DNA of 64,000 nt, taken from the NCBI RefSeq assembly GCF_001187845.1, contig NZ_CP012160.1, positions 1,736,001 to 1,800,000 of the forward strand, read 5' to 3'. A program made the translations under genes and the position numbers. The stretch comes from Octadecabacter temperatus. GTDB lineage: Bacteria; Pseudomonadota; Alphaproteobacteria; Rhodobacterales; Rhodobacteraceae. Position 1 is the first letter of the stretch. Each line of letters opens with the position of its first letter. The notes beneath the pieces were generated by a model, which did not search any database, was not told the DNA's origin, and was given only the letters and a program-made list of their open reading frames with translations. Positions 27,449-38,362 of this stretch are shown one piece after another.

Positions 27449-30145
27449 TTAGAGCAGGAAGTCGGTGGACTCCAAATCAACCAATCCGGTCAGCTCAATC
27501 TCGAAATCCGCCGTGCCGTCGCCGTCGAGGTCGGCTTGTATCACGGTAGTCCCCATCGCGGCGTCTTGTTCGAAACGAAGTTCGCCTGCGGTGTTTGAGA
27601 ACGCGGTGTCTTGGATAAAGTCGAACACGTCGTTGCCACCGCCACCCACGGAGTTGGCGTCAAAACGGCTGATCTCGATCCGGTCTTCGCCAGATGTGAA
27701 GTCGGTGATGATATCGCGATTGCCCGTGCCCACACCCGACTCGACGGTATTGAAGTAGATGAAGCGATCGCGCAACGTGTCGTCGCCTCCAGTCATGGTA
27801 TCAACGCCCGCATTTCCATAGATCGCGTCGGCCCCGGCCTCGCCCAACAACGTGTCATCGCCACCGCGCCCGTAGAGCCGGTCAGTGAAGTTGCCGCCGT
27901 AGAAGATATTGTCGGCTGTGTCGCCCCGCAGCTGGTCGTTCCAGTTTGAACCTTCGAACACCTCGACATCGGTGTACGTGTCCCCCACCGCGAACCCAAA
28001 GTTCAGCGCGTTGATTTGCAGATCAACAATCACCCGCCCTGTGGTGCTGGTAAAGGTGACCGTGTCGGTCCCGTCGCCGCCATCGATAGCGTTCGCGCCT
28101 GCGTCGCCTTCTAGCGTGTCCGCGTTAGACGATCCCTCGAGGTTCTCAAAACCGGTGAACACATCTCCCGTCGCATCGCCTCCGCTGGCCGCTCCGGTGG
28201 TCATGTTTACGGACACACCCGATGACGAGGTGGAGTAGGACAACGTGTCTCCCACGGCACTGTTACCGCCACCGTCGAGGACGTCGCTTCCGCCGCGGCC
28301 TTCGATTGTGTCGTCGCCTTCATTGCCATCAATGTCGTTGACCGCGTTATCGCCTCTCAGTACGTCCTCGCCACCACCGGCTGAAATGTTTTCGAACTCA
28401 AAAAGGTCGGCGATGTAGGTGCCACTCACGGTGTAGAAGCTCTCACCTTCCAGATCGACATCGTAATCAGAAGAGTAGGTTTCAAACACGAATGTATCGA
28501 CGCCGCTGCCGCCGGACATTTCGTGGTTGCTGCCTAGATTGCCTTGACCCACACCTGTCAATGAAAACCCAATAATATCATTTCCGGCGCCGCCGTCGAA
28601 CTGGTTCGTGCCGGGCACGGGAAAGCTTGTAGTGCTGCTGGAGACAAGAATGATGTCGTCGCCATCACCACCATCAATGGCGTTGTCGCTGCCGTTGCCG
28701 AACAAGATGTCATCATACTGGGATCCGATCAAACGCTCGATGTTGATCAACGTGTCGTCACCTGCACCGCCCGTTGATTGCTGCGATCCTTGAATGGACA
28801 AGTCAACGGTGACCCCAGAACCAGCCGTTTCATAGGACGCCGTATCGTTACCAACACCGCCATCCAAAGTGTCATTACCCTCGCCGCCCGTGAAGACATT
28901 GTTGCCGGAGTTCCCCGTAAAAACGTCGTTGACTGAGGTCCCCACGACGTTCTCGATATCGCGTATAATATCGGTGCCGTTGCCGACTGCACTTCCATCG
29001 ACCGCGCCTTCGGCAAGGGTGACCGTGACCCCAAACAGACTCTGCGAAAAATCGGCCGTATCCCGCCCTCCGTCGCCGTCAATCGTATCATCACCGACAC
29101 CACCGTAGAGGGTGTCGTTGTTCGCGCCACCGTTGAGTACATCATTACCATATTGGCCATAGAGGGTGTCTTCACCCACTCCGCCGTCTAGTGTGTCATT
29201 GCCAGCGGAATAGACCGCCCCATTCGCGCCACTCGAAGAGTAACCGTGATCACCGTAGAGAACATCATCTCCACCGTGGCCATTGAGAATGTCGTTACCT
29301 CCATTCACGATAACGCCAGAAGAATTGGAATATTCGAAATCACCGTACAGGGCGTCGTCTTCACTGCTGCCGTTCAGTATGTCGTCACCAGCATTGAGTA
29401 TGGTGGCATTACCGTAGAGCCAACGTACGTCACCAGTTAAAGTGACCTCACGATTGGTGCCGGTGAGAATGTCATCACCCCCGTAAATCGTATGCATCTG
29501 ACTACTACTGAAGTCGCCGCGGATAGTGACATTCCCGGCGCCAGCGGCGCTGATGTCTGTGATTTCATCATTACCACCGGTAATTTCCCCAATCGAAAAA
29601 GTAACCAAGCCTTCACCATTCACAGTAATACTTAAGTTTGGATCGAGAGCATCAATAGTAACGACATCATTGCCACCAACAAAACCGTCACGGACAAACT
29701 CGCCGTCAAGATGGTAATCACCGCTGCCGGTGAGCGTGCCTGTATCGTTCGACCCCACATGACCCTCAAATGGGGTGTATGGTCCAAAGGAAAAATCTAC
29801 GGCGTCGCCGCCAATGTTGAATGTATTGTCCTGTGAAAACGCAGCCGTCCAAAATAAATCGTCATTCCCGCTTATCAAGTCAGCCAATATCGGCTGCAAC
29901 GACGAAAACGCGATGGTGAGGTCAGTGTCACCGTCATTTTCAGTATCGATTAGTATCTGGGCGACGCTGCCCGTCGGGTCTGCGCCGGGGTAGGTAAAGG
30001 CCCCCACAAGGGTAATTCGACTTCCGTCAAAAGTTGTCCATTCATATGTCGACGAGCTTGACGTCAAAACAACATCAATATCCACGTCAAAATTCCGGTT
30101 ATCAGGCAGAACACTTCCAGTTGCAGCAGTAATCGTAGCCATCAT
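27449..30145 (-). CDS. Large RTX / haemolysin-type calcium-binding protein
   Basis: An 898-residue acidic secreted protein. There is no Sec signal; the N-terminal ~230 residues are a beta-rich unknown domain. From about residue 230 to 800 many GGxGxDxLxG nonapeptides form calcium-binding beta rolls, separated by DIENVVG/NIERLIGS-type linkers. The last ~100 residues (RDIITDFTSGEDRIEISRFD to a final STDFLL) match the serralysin-type C-terminus used as a type I secretion signal. No protease motif was found. No type I ABC transporter or adaptor gene is in the window. Start at 30145 (or ATG at 30142) follows AAAGGA. Likely extracellular adhesin or surface protein. Confidence 0.9.
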   Translation of the reverse strand: MMATITAATGSVLPDNRNFDVDIDVVLTSSSSTYEWTTFDGSRITLVGAFTYPGADPTGSVAQILIDTENDGDTDLTIAFSSLQPILADLISGNDDLFWTAAFSQDNTFNIGGDAVDFSFGPYTPFEGHVGSNDTGTLTGSGDYHLDGEFVRDGFVGGNDVVTIDALDPNLSITVNGEGLVTFSIGEITGGNDEITDISAAGAGNVTIRGDFSSSQMHTIYGGDDILTGTNREVTLTGDVRWLYGNATILNAGDDILNGSSEDDALYGDFEYSNSSGVIVNGGNDILNGHGGDDVLYGDHGYSSSGANGAVYSAGNDTLDGGVGEDTLYGQYGNDVLNGGANNDTLYGGVGDDTIDGDGGRDTADFSQSLFGVTVTLAEGAVDGSAVGNGTDIIRDIENVVGTSVNDVFTGNSGNNVFTGGEGNDTLDGGVGNDTASYETAGSGVTVDLSIQGSQQSTGGAGDDTLINIERLIGSQYDDILFGNGSDNAIDGGDGDDIILVSSSTTSFPVPGTNQFDGGAGNDIIGFSLTGVGQGNLGSNHEMSGGSGVDTFVFETYSSDYDVDLEGESFYTVSGTYIADLFEFENISAGGGEDVLRGDNAVNDIDGNEGDDTIEGRGGSDVLDGGGNSAVGDTLSYSTSSSGVSVNMTTGAASGGDATGDVFTGFENLEGSSNADTLEGDAGANAIDGGDGTDTVTFTSTTGRVIVDLQINALNFGFAVGDTYTDVEVFEGSNWNDQLRGDTADNIFYGGNFTDRLYGRGGDDTLLGEAGADAIYGNAGVDTMTGGDDTLRDRFIYFNTVESGVGTGNRDIITDFTSGEDRIEISRFDANSVGGGGNDVFDFIQDTAFSNTAGELRFEQDAAMGTTVIQADLDGDGTADFEIELTGLVDLESTDFLL

Positions 30146-30267
30146 AAATTCCTTTTAAAATACTTGCACGTCCGCAGAATATTGCCGGATCGCCCCAAAA
30201 TAGAGGTTAATGCTAACGGCAACTTTGGCATTTGGCAAATTACGGAATCGCTGCGTAGCTATGGGCT

Positions 30268-30360
30268 CAAAGCCGCCGTTCGCTGCAACTGCGAACGGTC
30301 TGGCCTACCGGAAGGTCTGCTCTGCGGACAAAGTTAGCTTTCGCTGCAGCCGCGCCAATG
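30268..30360. repeat. Degenerate intergenic repeat copy (GCAGCGAA family)
   Basis: Contains GCCGCCGTTCGCTGC, GGAAGGTCTGCTCTGCGG and TTTCGCTGCAGCCGC, the same word set seen in the spacers at 39.0-39.6 kb and 58.5 kb. Function unknown. Confidence 0.4.
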
Positions 30361-30381
30361 TCCGGTTTGATATCATCAGAG

Positions 30382-31791
30382 TTAAAGGCCAATCGCTTGA
30401 TACGCCCCCGAAATACGTTTGATGGCAATCTCATATGCAGCGTCTCGTAATGTCACGGCACCATCCCGGCTTTGGTGCGCATGTGCCGACACTTCGGCAA
30501 ACGCTTGATGCATCATTTCAGCCAAACCCGACCGTACAAGGTCGATTTCGCCGCGTTCGGCGAGAAATTCGCCCTTATGTTCAGACGGAAAAGATTGCCC
30601 TGTCATTTTCTCCATCGAGTGGGCGAGAATACGATGCTCCCGGTCGGTCTGGCGACGCTCCATCAAGCCAAAGGGCATGTGGGTGAGGTTTTTAACCCAT
30701 TCAAAATAGCTGACGACCACTCCCCCTGCATTGGCCAACATATCAGGTATGATCGTGATGCCGCGTTGTCTGAGAATTTCATCAGCGGCATATGTGACGG
30801 GGCCGTTCGCAGCTTCCACCACCAGCCGCGCTTGAATTCTTGCTGCGTTGTCCGCGTGAATGACGCTTTCCAAAGCCGCGGGGATCAGGATATCGCAGGC
30901 ATCTTCCAATGCCGCAGCGCCGTTCATGTCAGATGTTCCGCCCTCAAATCCCATGATGCTGCCCGTCGCGATTTGATGCGCTTTGAGGGCCGCGATGTCC
31001 AAGCCATCGGCGTTGCGCACCACACCGTCATGTTCAATCACGGCGATAATCTTGCACCCATCGTCAACGCTGAGAAACTGCGCGGCGTGGCAGCCGACGT
31101 TTCCCAACCCCTGTATGATAACGCGCTGCCCCTCCAGTTTGTCGCTCTCAAATCCTGCAGCGTGTCTGTCCCGTTCAGACTGAAAGAACGCATGGATCGC
31201 GTATTGCACACCGCGCCCTGTGGCTTCCGTTCGCCCAGCGATCCCGCCACCTTCGACCGGTTTGCCTGTAACGCATCCCATTCCGTTGATATCATCGGGT
31301 TTGTAGCGGCGATATTCATCTGCAATCCACATCATCATTTGCTGATTGGTGCCAACGTCAGGGGCCGGAACATTGGTGGCAGAGGCCAGAAACCCGTGGC
31401 GCATAAGTTCTTGCGCGAAGCGGCGGGTGATTTTCTCAAGCTCGAACGGCTCCCAATCGGACGGCGTGATTTCCAATGCGCCCTTTGATCCGCCAAACGG
31501 CAGGTTGAGCAAGGCGCATTTATAACTCATCAGCGCGGCCAATGCTTCGACCTCATCTTGATCAACGTTGGGCGCGTATCTAATCCCGCCCTTTGCAGGG
31601 CCGCTATGGGTGGAATGCGTGGCGCGCCATCCACGAAAGGTAAACATCCGCCCGCGCAGACGCACACCAAAGCGGGTGACATAGGTTGCATTGCAGGCCT
31701 TAATTTTATCAGACAAGCCATCTGGCATATCCACATTTACGGCTGCGCGGTCGTACATCGCCTCTACGTCAGACAGGAACCCCGCGCTCAT
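30382..31791 (-). CDS. gdhA: Glutamate dehydrogenase (Glu/Leu/Phe/Val family)
   Basis: A 469-residue oxidoreductase converting glutamate to 2-oxoglutarate and ammonia. The glutamate site motif [12 protein letters not shown] and the catalytic lysine segment [12 protein letters not shown] are present, as are the Rossmann motif GLGNVG and [12 protein letters not shown]. It overlaps the 5-oxoprolinase gene by 4 nt (ATGA), so the two are translationally coupled; this fits a catabolic role consuming the glutamate made by the oxoprolinase. NAD or NADP preference cannot be read off reliably. Confidence 0.93.
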   Translation of the reverse strand: MSAGFLSDVEAMYDRAAVNVDMPDGLSDKIKACNATYVTRFGVRLRGRMFTFRGWRATHSTHSGPAKGGIRYAPNVDQDEVEALAALMSYKCALLNLPFGGSKGALEITPSDWEPFELEKITRRFAQELMRHGFLASATNVPAPDVGTNQQMMMWIADEYRRYKPDDINGMGCVTGKPVEGGGIAGRTEATGRGVQYAIHAFFQSERDRHAAGFESDKLEGQRVIIQGLGNVGCHAAQFLSVDDGCKIIAVIEHDGVVRNADGLDIAALKAHQIATGSIMGFEGGTSDMNGAAALEDACDILIPAALESVIHADNAARIQARLVVEAANGPVTYAADEILRQRGITIIPDMLANAGGVVVSYFEWVKNLTHMPFGLMERRQTDREHRILAHSMEKMTGQSFPSEHKGEFLAERGEIDLVRSGLAEMMHQAFAEVSAHAHQSRDGAVTLRDAAYEIAIKRISGAYQAIGL

Positions 31792-34700
31792 GATTTTGCC
31801 TTTCCATAACCACCACCACCGGGGGATTTGAGGACAAAAACATCACCGACATCCATCTGCGCGACATCATTACCCTGCATTGCGATCTGAGTTCCATCCG
31901 CACGAACGACAGAGTTTTCGCCCGTAGCGCCGGGTGCCCCGCCTGATGCCCCATGTGGCGCAGTTTTGCGATGTGATGTCAGGGTCGTGACGGTCATCGG
32001 TTCCATAAACCGCAATTTGCGGATGATGCCGTCACCACCTTTGAACGCCCCATCACCACCAGAACCGCGCCGGATTGAAAATTCCTCCACGCGCACGGGA
32101 AAACGCGTTTCCAGAACTTCTGGGTCCGTCATGCGGGTGTTGGTCATGTGGCTGTGTACAGCACTGGCCCCATTGAACCCATCGCCTGCACCGGTGCCGC
32201 CGCAAATCGTTTCATAGTTTTGGACGTCGTCATTACCATAGACGAAGTTGTTCATCGTCCCTTGGCTGCCCGCGACGACACCAAGCGCACCATAAAGAGT
32301 GTCTGCGATGGCTTGGCTGACTTCAGTGTTGCCCGAAATAACCGCAGCCGGCGCATCAGGGTTGATCATGGATCCTTGGGGAACAGTTAGATGCAGTGGC
32401 TTCATGCAGCCTTCGTTCATGGGGATGTTGGCCCCGACGAGCGTGCGGAAGACATACAAGACCACGGCGCGACAGATGGACAAAGGTGCATTGTAGTTAA
32501 GTTCATCTTGTTTGGACGTACCCGTAAAATCAATGTCAGCAGTACGTGCTTTTTTGTCGACCGAGATCTTCACTTTGATCTGAGCACCGCTGTCCAGTGG
32601 ATAGGTGAAATCGCAATCATGCAGCACCTCCAAAACACGGCGCACGCTTTCTTCGGCGTTGTCTTGGACATGGCCCATATAGGCATGCACAACGTTTAAA
32701 CCGAACTGTCGGGTGATCTTTTGCAATTCCCGCTCGCCCGTTGCGTTGGCGGCAATTTGCGCGGCCAAATCGGCCATGTTCTGATCCACATTGCGGCACG
32801 GATATTTGGCGGAAGACAACAACTCACGGGTTTGCGCCTCTTGCAGGACGCCTTGTTTGACCAGCAGGAAGTTGTCGATCAACACGCCTTCTTCATCAAT
32901 ATGGCGACTGTCTGGGGGGGCGGAACCTGGCGTCGTGCCACCAATGTCGGCGTGGTGCCCGCGAGAGGCCACCGTGTAGATGATGTGTTCACCAGTGGCA
33001 TCAAAAACCGGCGTGATGACTGTCACATCGGGCAAGTGGGTGCCGCCATTGAACGGGTTGTTCATCATGAACACATCGCCGGGGCGAATTTTGCCCGCAT
33101 TCTGCCGCAGGATCGAACGTACGCTGCCCGACATGGACCCCAGATGCACCGGCACATGTGGTGCGTTAGCGACCAGATCACCGTGATGGTCGAAAATCGC
33201 ACAAGAGAAATCCAAGCGTTCTTTGATATTCACTGAAAAAGCGGTGTTCGCGAGGGTCGCACCCATCTGTTCGGCAATGGACATGTAAAGGTTGTTGAAC
33301 ACCTCAAGCATGACCGGATCAACAGTGGTGCCGATGGCCTCAACGCGATCCAGCGGCACGATGCGACGCAGCACAAGGTTGCCACCCGCCGCGCACTCAG
33401 CCTGCCAACCATCCTCAATGATATTGGTGCCCGTTGGTTCGGTCAAAATCGCAGGTCCTTTGACGGTTTCCCCAGCCGCAAGGCACGCGCGATTGACCAA
33501 GGGTACATCCACCCACGTCCCGTGGACATACATTCGGGCGGTTTTACCGTCTACATTAATGTGGGCTGTATCGGGTAAGGTCACCGTTTCGCCAGTAGAG
33601 CCAATCGCCTCCGCTGTAAGCAGATCGATGATCAACGTCGCGTTCTCAGGCACAAAACCAAAGCGGGTTTTATGCGCCTGATTAAAGCTAATGGTCATCT
33701 CGCTCGGGGTGCCGAAAGGCACCTCCAACGTCTGATGCGCGCCGTCGGTACGGATATGCGCGGCGACGACCGTGGAGATATCTGTGTCGGCAATACCCTG
33801 AGACAGCACGTCCGATTGGGTCGCTTCAATCAAGTCGCCAAGGGCGATTTTAGCCCGTGTCGTGTCGTCAATGGGTCCGGCAAATTGGTGTTCATGGATC
33901 GATCTAACATCTGCCAACCCCATCCCAAACGCAGACAGAACGCCCGCGAATGGATGGATAAAGATGCTTTCCATCCCCAAGGTGTCCGCGACCAGACAGG
34001 CGTGTTGCCCGCCCGCACCACCAAAGCAATTCATGGTGTATTGGGTCACGTCATAACCACGTTGCACACTGATCTGTTTGATCGCATTGGCCATGTTCTC
34101 GACCGCAATGCGCAAGAACCCTTCAGCGATGTCCTCGATGGATTTGTCCGTGCCAATCTCGTGTTTCAAGGCAGTGAATTTTTCACGCACGATATCCGCA
34201 TCGAGCGGTTGATCCGCCTCCGGCCCAAAAACCGAAGGAAATTGGGAAGGCTGCAGCTTGCCCAGCAACACGTTGCAGTCGGTCACGGTCAGCGGGCCAC
34301 CACGGCGGTAAGCAGCAGGGCCTGGATTAGCGCCTGCGCTTTCAGGGCCAACCTGCATACGCCCGTCACGATAAGACAGAATTGATCCCCCACCCGCGGC
34401 GACCGTATGGATCGACATCATTGGCGCACGCATCCGCACACCTGCCACTTCAGTCTCGAACGAGCGTTCAAATTCACCCGCATAGTGGCAGACATCCGTC
34501 GATGTGCCGCCCATGTCGAAACCGATCAAGCGATCAAACCCTAGGTCGGCGGCTGTGCGCACCATACCCACAACGCCACCCGCAGGGCCGGACAGGATCG
34601 CATCCTTACCTTGGAACCGCGCAGCATCCGTCAAGCCGCCGTTGGATTGCATGAACATCAGGCTATCACATCCGCCATCCTTGGCATTCAAGGCAGACGC

Positions 34701-35390
34701 AACTTGTTCAATATAGCGGCGTAAAATGGGGGATAGGTAGGCATCTACGACAGCGGTATCACCGCGCGACACCAATTTGATCAACGGGCTGGCCTCATGG
34801 CTAAGAGAGACCTGCGTAAAGCCCGACTGCCGTGCCATTTCGCCTAAACGCACCTCGTGATCGGTGTATTTATAGCCGTGCATCAGCGCGATTGCGACAG
34901 ACCGGTAACCTTTTCCATAGGCACGCGACAACGCTTCGCGCGCCTTTGTTGTTTCGAGGGCTGTGATGATTTCCCCATCGGCTGCGACCCGCTCGTCAAT
35001 CTCAATCACCTCTTCATAGAGCAATTCCGGCAGCTTGATGTTCAAAGCAAAAAGATCAGGGCGGTTCTGATACCCAATGCGCAACAGATCGCGTAGCCCT
35101 TTGGTGATTAGCAAAACCGTGCGCTCGCCCTTTCGTTCCAACAAAGCGTTGGTTGCGACAGTCGTGCCCATCTTCAACGCAGAAATTTGATCGGGCGGGA
35201 TGTCTTCACCGGGCTCGACACCCAGAAGCGACTTGATGCCATGCACGGCAGCGTCGGGGTAGACTTCTGGATTATCCGACAAAAGCTTGTGGGTCTGCAA
35301 CGTGCCATCAGGTTTGCGCGCCACTATATCTGTAAAGGTGCCGCCACGGTCGACCCAAAACTGCCACTTCTTATTGTCCACGTAATCCAC
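31788..35390 (-). CDS. Fused hydantoinase A/B, probable ATP-dependent 5-oxoprolinase
   Basis: A 1200-residue protein with the HyuA part (about residues 1-690: [39 protein letters not shown]) fused to the HyuB part (about 690-1195: [40 protein letters not shown]). The fused order and length fit 5-oxoprolinase, which opens 5-oxo-L-proline to L-glutamate with ATP. Some fused members act on hydantoins instead; the coupled glutamate dehydrogenase gene argues for oxoprolinase. It is divergent from a TRAP transporter operon across a 114-bp shared promoter region holding a palindrome. Confidence 0.88.
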   Translation of the reverse strand: MDYVDNKKWQFWVDRGGTFTDIVARKPDGTLQTHKLLSDNPEVYPDAAVHGIKSLLGVEPGEDIPPDQISALKMGTTVATNALLERKGERTVLLITKGLRDLLRIGYQNRPDLFALNIKLPELLYEEVIEIDERVAADGEIITALETTKAREALSRAYGKGYRSVAIALMHGYKYTDHEVRLGEMARQSGFTQVSLSHEASPLIKLVSRGDTAVVDAYLSPILRRYIEQVASALNAKDGGCDSLMFMQSNGGLTDAARFQGKDAILSGPAGGVVGMVRTAADLGFDRLIGFDMGGTSTDVCHYAGEFERSFETEVAGVRMRAPMMSIHTVAAGGGSILSYRDGRMQVGPESAGANPGPAAYRRGGPLTVTDCNVLLGKLQPSQFPSVFGPEADQPLDADIVREKFTALKHEIGTDKSIEDIAEGFLRIAVENMANAIKQISVQRGYDVTQYTMNCFGGAGGQHACLVADTLGMESIFIHPFAGVLSAFGMGLADVRSIHEHQFAGPIDDTTRAKIALGDLIEATQSDVLSQGIADTDISTVVAAHIRTDGAHQTLEVPFGTPSEMTISFNQAHKTRFGFVPENATLIIDLLTAEAIGSTGETVTLPDTAHINVDGKTARMYVHGTWVDVPLVNRACLAAGETVKGPAILTEPTGTNIIEDGWQAECAAGGNLVLRRIVPLDRVEAIGTTVDPVMLEVFNNLYMSIAEQMGATLANTAFSVNIKERLDFSCAIFDHHGDLVANAPHVPVHLGSMSGSVRSILRQNAGKIRPGDVFMMNNPFNGGTHLPDVTVITPVFDATGEHIIYTVASRGHHADIGGTTPGSAPPDSRHIDEEGVLIDNFLLVKQGVLQEAQTRELLSSAKYPCRNVDQNMADLAAQIAANATGERELQKITRQFGLNVVHAYMGHVQDNAEESVRRVLEVLHDCDFTYPLDSGAQIKVKISVDKKARTADIDFTGTSKQDELNYNAPLSICRAVVLYVFRTLVGANIPMNEGCMKPLHLTVPQGSMINPDAPAAVISGNTEVSQAIADTLYGALGVVAGSQGTMNNFVYGNDDVQNYETICGGTGAGDGFNGASAVHSHMTNTRMTDPEVLETRFPVRVEEFSIRRGSGGDGAFKGGDGIIRKLRFMEPMTVTTLTSHRKTAPHGASGGAPGATGENSVVRADGTQIAMQGNDVAQMDVGDVFVLKSPGGGGYGKAKS

Positions 35391-35436
35391 ATCGCTCTCC
35401 CAGAATCAATTTGTTGTTGCTTTATGGATATAACGC

Positions 35437-35449
35437 TGACAAATTGTCA
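35437..35449. promoter_or_regulatory. Palindromic operator candidate in divergent promoter region
   Basis: TGACAA-A-TTGTCA, a perfect 6+6 inverted repeat midway between the oxoprolinase and dctP starts. On the minus strand it contains a consensus TTGACA -35 element; on the plus strand TTGTCA could act as a weak -35 with TTATTC 17 nt downstream. A repressor bound here would block both promoters. The MarR-like gene at 38359-38880 is the obvious candidate. Confidence 0.5.
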
Positions 35450-35504
35450 ACGTAATGGATTCGAATTTATTCGCGCCATTTTGATCTTGATAGGGAGAGA
35501 CCAC

Positions 35505-36464
35505 ATGAAAAACTTTATTCTTGGCGCAGCGGCGCTTGTCTGTGCAACGGCCGTTCATGCGCAAAGCTGGGACATGTCGACACCGTATGGCGACAGTACA
35601 TTCCATACTCAGAACATCGCCCAGTTTGCAAATGACGTACGCGCTGCAACCGACGGTGCGCTTGATATCACGCTGCACTCTGCGGGTTCTTTGTTCCCGC
35701 ACGCCGAAATCAAAGGTGCCGTGCGCAATCGCTCTGTGCCATTGGGCGAATTCTTTCTGTCACGTCTGTCAAACGAAGATTTGGCGTTCGGCGTAGACAG
35801 CCAGCCTTTTGTTGCAACCAGCTATGAGGATGCAGCGCGCCTTTGGGCCGCCCAAAAGCCCGTCATATCCGAGTTGTTGGCCGAACAAGGCTTGCTGCCG
35901 CTGTTTTCCGTGCCGTGGCCAGCCCAGGGCCTCTATACAAACGGTGAAGTCGCAACCGTCGATGATCTGAACGGGTTGCGCTTCCGCGCGTACAACGCCG
36001 CGTTGGAAGAATTCGCAACACTGGCAGGTGCCGCACCTGTCCAGATTGAGGCGTCCAATATCCCGCAGGCCTTTGCGACAGGTCAAGTTGAAGCGATGAT
36101 TACATCCCCGTCGACAGGCGTGAACTCAACCGCTTGGGATTTCGTGACCCACTACACACCGATCAACGCTTGGGTGCCTAAGAACATCGTCGTTGTGAAC
36201 CAGCGTATGTTTGATGGTTTGGATGCCGACACTCAGGCCGCCGTTTTGGCCGCAGCCGAAGCCGCCGAAACCCGCGGCTGGGAGATGTCTGCTACAGAGG
36301 CTGAGAGCATGACAGCTGCCCTCGCTGAGAACGGCATCACCGTCTACGAACCAAGTTCGGCTTTGATTGAAGGCTTGCAAGGTATCGGCGAGACGATGCT
36401 CGGGACATGGGATGCAGCCGCATCAGACAGCGCACGTGCGGTGCTCGGCGCCTACAACAATTAA
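35505..36464 (+). CDS. dctP: TRAP transporter substrate-binding protein (DctP family)
   Basis: A 319-residue periplasmic protein with a signal peptide ending near ATAVHAQ. The DctP fold is recognised by YGDSTFHTQNIAQFANDV, LHSAGSLFPHAEIKGAVRNR and LRFRAYNAALEEF with the ligand-contacting Arg. It delivers an organic acid to the DctQM permease encoded next. Neighbouring oxoprolinase and glutamate dehydrogenase suggest pyroglutamate as ligand; DctP proteins binding pyroglutamate are known from Bordetella. Start at 35505 follows AGGGAGAG and begins the signal peptide; a longer frame from 35187 runs through the divergent promoter and is rejected. Confidence 0.92.
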   Translation: MKNFILGAAALVCATAVHAQSWDMSTPYGDSTFHTQNIAQFANDVRAATDGALDITLHSAGSLFPHAEIKGAVRNRSVPLGEFFLSRLSNEDLAFGVDSQPFVATSYEDAARLWAAQKPVISELLAEQGLLPLFSVPWPAQGLYTNGEVATVDDLNGLRFRAYNAALEEFATLAGAAPVQIEASNIPQAFATGQVEAMITSPSTGVNSTAWDFVTHYTPINAWVPKNIVVVNQRMFDGLDADTQAAVLAAAEAAETRGWEMSATEAESMTAALAENGITVYEPSSALIEGLQGIGETMLGTWDAAASDSARAVLGAYNN

Positions 36465-36478
36465 ATCCTCCCTGAACT

Positions 36479-36510
36479 GGCCGGCAGCATGTAAGCTGTC
36501 GGCCTCTTTT
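36479..36510 (+). terminator. Hairpin between dctP and dctQ (partial terminator)
   Basis: GGCCGGCAGC / GCTGTCGGCC (one G-T pair) followed by TCTTTTCTTGT. Its position after the binding-protein gene would lower expression of the permease genes relative to dctP. Confidence 0.7.
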
Positions 36511-36533
36511 CTTGTAAAAAGGACGGCTTTGCG

Positions 36534-37058
36534 ATGTCTCGCCTACTCCAAAAACTATACGACGTATGCGGTATGATGTCAGGCGGGCTGATCCTGTGCA
36601 TCTGCCTTTTGATCTCAGCTCAGATTTGCCTGAACGCCTTCGGGCGTTTTGCGCCGGGTATCTTACCCTCAACCATTCCATCCTACGCAGATTTTTCCGG
36701 CTTCATGTTAGCAGGGGCCACGTTCTTGGCGATGGCACACACCCTACGCGCAGGTGGACATATTCGGGTCAACCTAGTGGTGTCACGACTGCCAAAGTCG
36801 GCTCAGTTCGTCGCCGAGTGTTTCGTTCTGATCACCGCCACCGCCTTGATCGGATACGCAACCTATTTCATGGGCGCACTTGTAGCGGAAAGCGTTCACT
36901 ATGGGGATGTGTCAAACGGGATTATCCCTGTGCCGCTTTGGATACCGCAAGGTGTTGCTGCATTTGGGATCGGGCTACTGCTCGTGGCCATTGTTCATAC
37001 ATTGTTTGACCTACTTTCGGCCCGCGCACCGATCCTTTCTAGCCCAGGGGAGGTGTAG
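36534..37058 (+). CDS. dctQ: TRAP transporter small permease (DctQ)
   Basis: A 174-residue membrane protein with four helices (about 13-35, 48-70, 88-112, 130-160), the size and topology of DctQ subunits. It holds AHTLRAGGHIRVNLV, a variant of the conserved DctQ loop RxxxHIRVD. It assembles with DctM, whose gene starts 2 nt after its stop codon. Confidence 0.92.
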   Translation: MSRLLQKLYDVCGMMSGGLILCICLLISAQICLNAFGRFAPGILPSTIPSYADFSGFMLAGATFLAMAHTLRAGGHIRVNLVVSRLPKSAQFVAECFVLITATALIGYATYFMGALVAESVHYGDVSNGIIPVPLWIPQGVAAFGIGLLLVAIVHTLFDLLSARAPILSSPGEV

Positions 37059-37060
37059 TC

Positions 37061-38362
37061 ATGTCAGATCCAATGATTGGCCTTGTCCTTCTTGGGCTTC
37101 TAATGGCCCTGTTGGCCAGTGGTGTATGGGTTGCCATTTCACTTTCGCTCGTTGGTCTTACGGGCCTCGTGTTTTTCTCGAACGCCCCGTCGGGGTTGGT
37201 CTTGGCCTCTACATTTTGGGGGCATTCGCACTCATGGGCATTGACGGCTTTGCCGCTGTTTATCTTGATGGGGGAAATCCTGCTCAGGTCCCGCATGAGC
37301 GACGATATGTTTACTGGCCTTGTTCCGTGGCTTAGCCGCGCACCGGGCCGTTTGCTGCACGTCAACGTCTTTGGCTGCGCGATCTTTGCGGCGGTGTCGG
37401 GCTCATCCGCGGCGACGGCGGCGACCATTGGCCGAATGTCGGTGCCAGAACTGACCAAACGCGGATACCCCGAAAGCCTGATTTTGGGCACGCTTGCCGG
37501 ATCAGCCACGCTTGGCCTTCTCATTCCGCCCTCGATTATCTTGATCGTCTACGGCGTCGCGACCGAGCAATCTATCGCCCGCCTGTTCATCGCCGCCATC
37601 ATTCCAGGCATCATGCTCATGACGCTGTTCGCAAGCTATGTTGCAGTGCGTGCTTGGATGAACCCCGATTTGATCCCGGCAATTGACGAGACGTTTTCTC
37701 TGCGCGAAAAGTTCCGTTCCTCGCGCAGGTTGATCCCTGTCGCGCTGTTGATTGGAGGGGTTATTGGGTCAATCTACGGGGGCCTTGCCTCGCCGACGGA
37801 TGCGGCGGCATTGGGAGTCGTGCTAGCAACAGTCCTTGCGTGGACCTCTGGCGGGTTTAGTTGGAAACTGTTTGGCGAGGCGGTAATGTCGGCCACCCGC
37901 ACATCCTGTATGATTGCCCTGATCTTACTTGGTGCGGCGTTCTTGTCAGTTTCTATGGGGTTCACGGGTCTGCCACGAAACCTTGCAGCCTGGATATCTG
38001 ACATGAACCTGTCGATCACTGCTTTGCTCATTGCTTTGACAATTTTCTTCATCATCCTTGGATGTTTTCTGGATGGGATTTCGGTCATCGTACTGACAAC
38101 GTCGATCATCATGCCCATGGTCAGCGCCGTGGGGATCGATCCGATCTGGTTCGGAATCTATCTTGTGATTGTCGTCGAAATGAGCCAAATCACTCCGCCC
38201 GTCGGGTTCAACCTGTTCGTCATCCAAGGGCTGACGGGTATCGACATTCTCAGGATCGCCAAAGCTGCGTTCCCGTTCTTCCTGTTGCTGTTGTTGGGCG
38301 TTCTACTGATCTGCTTGTTTCCGCAGATCGTGACGTTCCTGCCGACTTACATGGCAAGTTAA
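37061..38362 (+). CDS. dctM: TRAP transporter large permease (DctM)
   Basis: A 433-residue, ~12-helix secondary transporter that uses the sodium gradient. DctM motifs include ALPLFILMGEILLRSRMSDD, AVSGSSAATAATIG, GTLAGSATLGLLIPPSIILI and a second repeat with DGISVIVLTTSIIMP. The gene overlaps the convergent regulator gene by 4 nt. Substrate inferred from the cassette, probably 5-oxoproline. Confidence 0.94.
   Translation: MSDPMIGLVLLGLLMALLASGVWVAISLSLVGLTGLVFFSNAPSGLVLASTFWGHSHSWALTALPLFILMGEILLRSRMSDDMFTGLVPWLSRAPGRLLHVNVFGCAIFAAVSGSSAATAATIGRMSVPELTKRGYPESLILGTLAGSATLGLLIPPSIILIVYGVATEQSIARLFIAAIIPGIMLMTLFASYVAVRAWMNPDLIPAIDETFSLREKFRSSRRLIPVALLIGGVIGSIYGGLASPTDAAALGVVLATVLAWTSGGFSWKLFGEAVMSATRTSCMIALILLGAAFLSVSMGFTGLPRNLAAWISDMNLSITALLIALTIFFIILGCFLDGISVIVLTTSIIMPMVSAVGIDPIWFGIYLVIVVEMSQITPPVGFNLFVIQGLTGIDILRIAKAAFPFFLLLLLGVLLICLFPQIVTFLPTYMAS

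Noticed and set aside
28000..29500. Tandem DNA repeats or CRISPR-like periodicity in the RTX gene
   Set aside because: The periodicity follows the GGxGxDxLxG protein repeats in frame and the units differ too much in DNA for an array.
30472..31488. 338-codon open frame antisense to gdhA
   Set aside because: The glutamate dehydrogenase on the other strand is full length and clear.
33672..34385. 237-codon open frame antisense to the oxoprolinase gene
   Set aside because: Shadow of a conserved enzyme; composition and content not protein-like for any family.
35187..35504. N-terminal extension of the dctP frame to 35187
   Set aside because: It crosses the divergent promoter and the operator palindrome; a signal peptide and ribosome site mark 35505 as the start.
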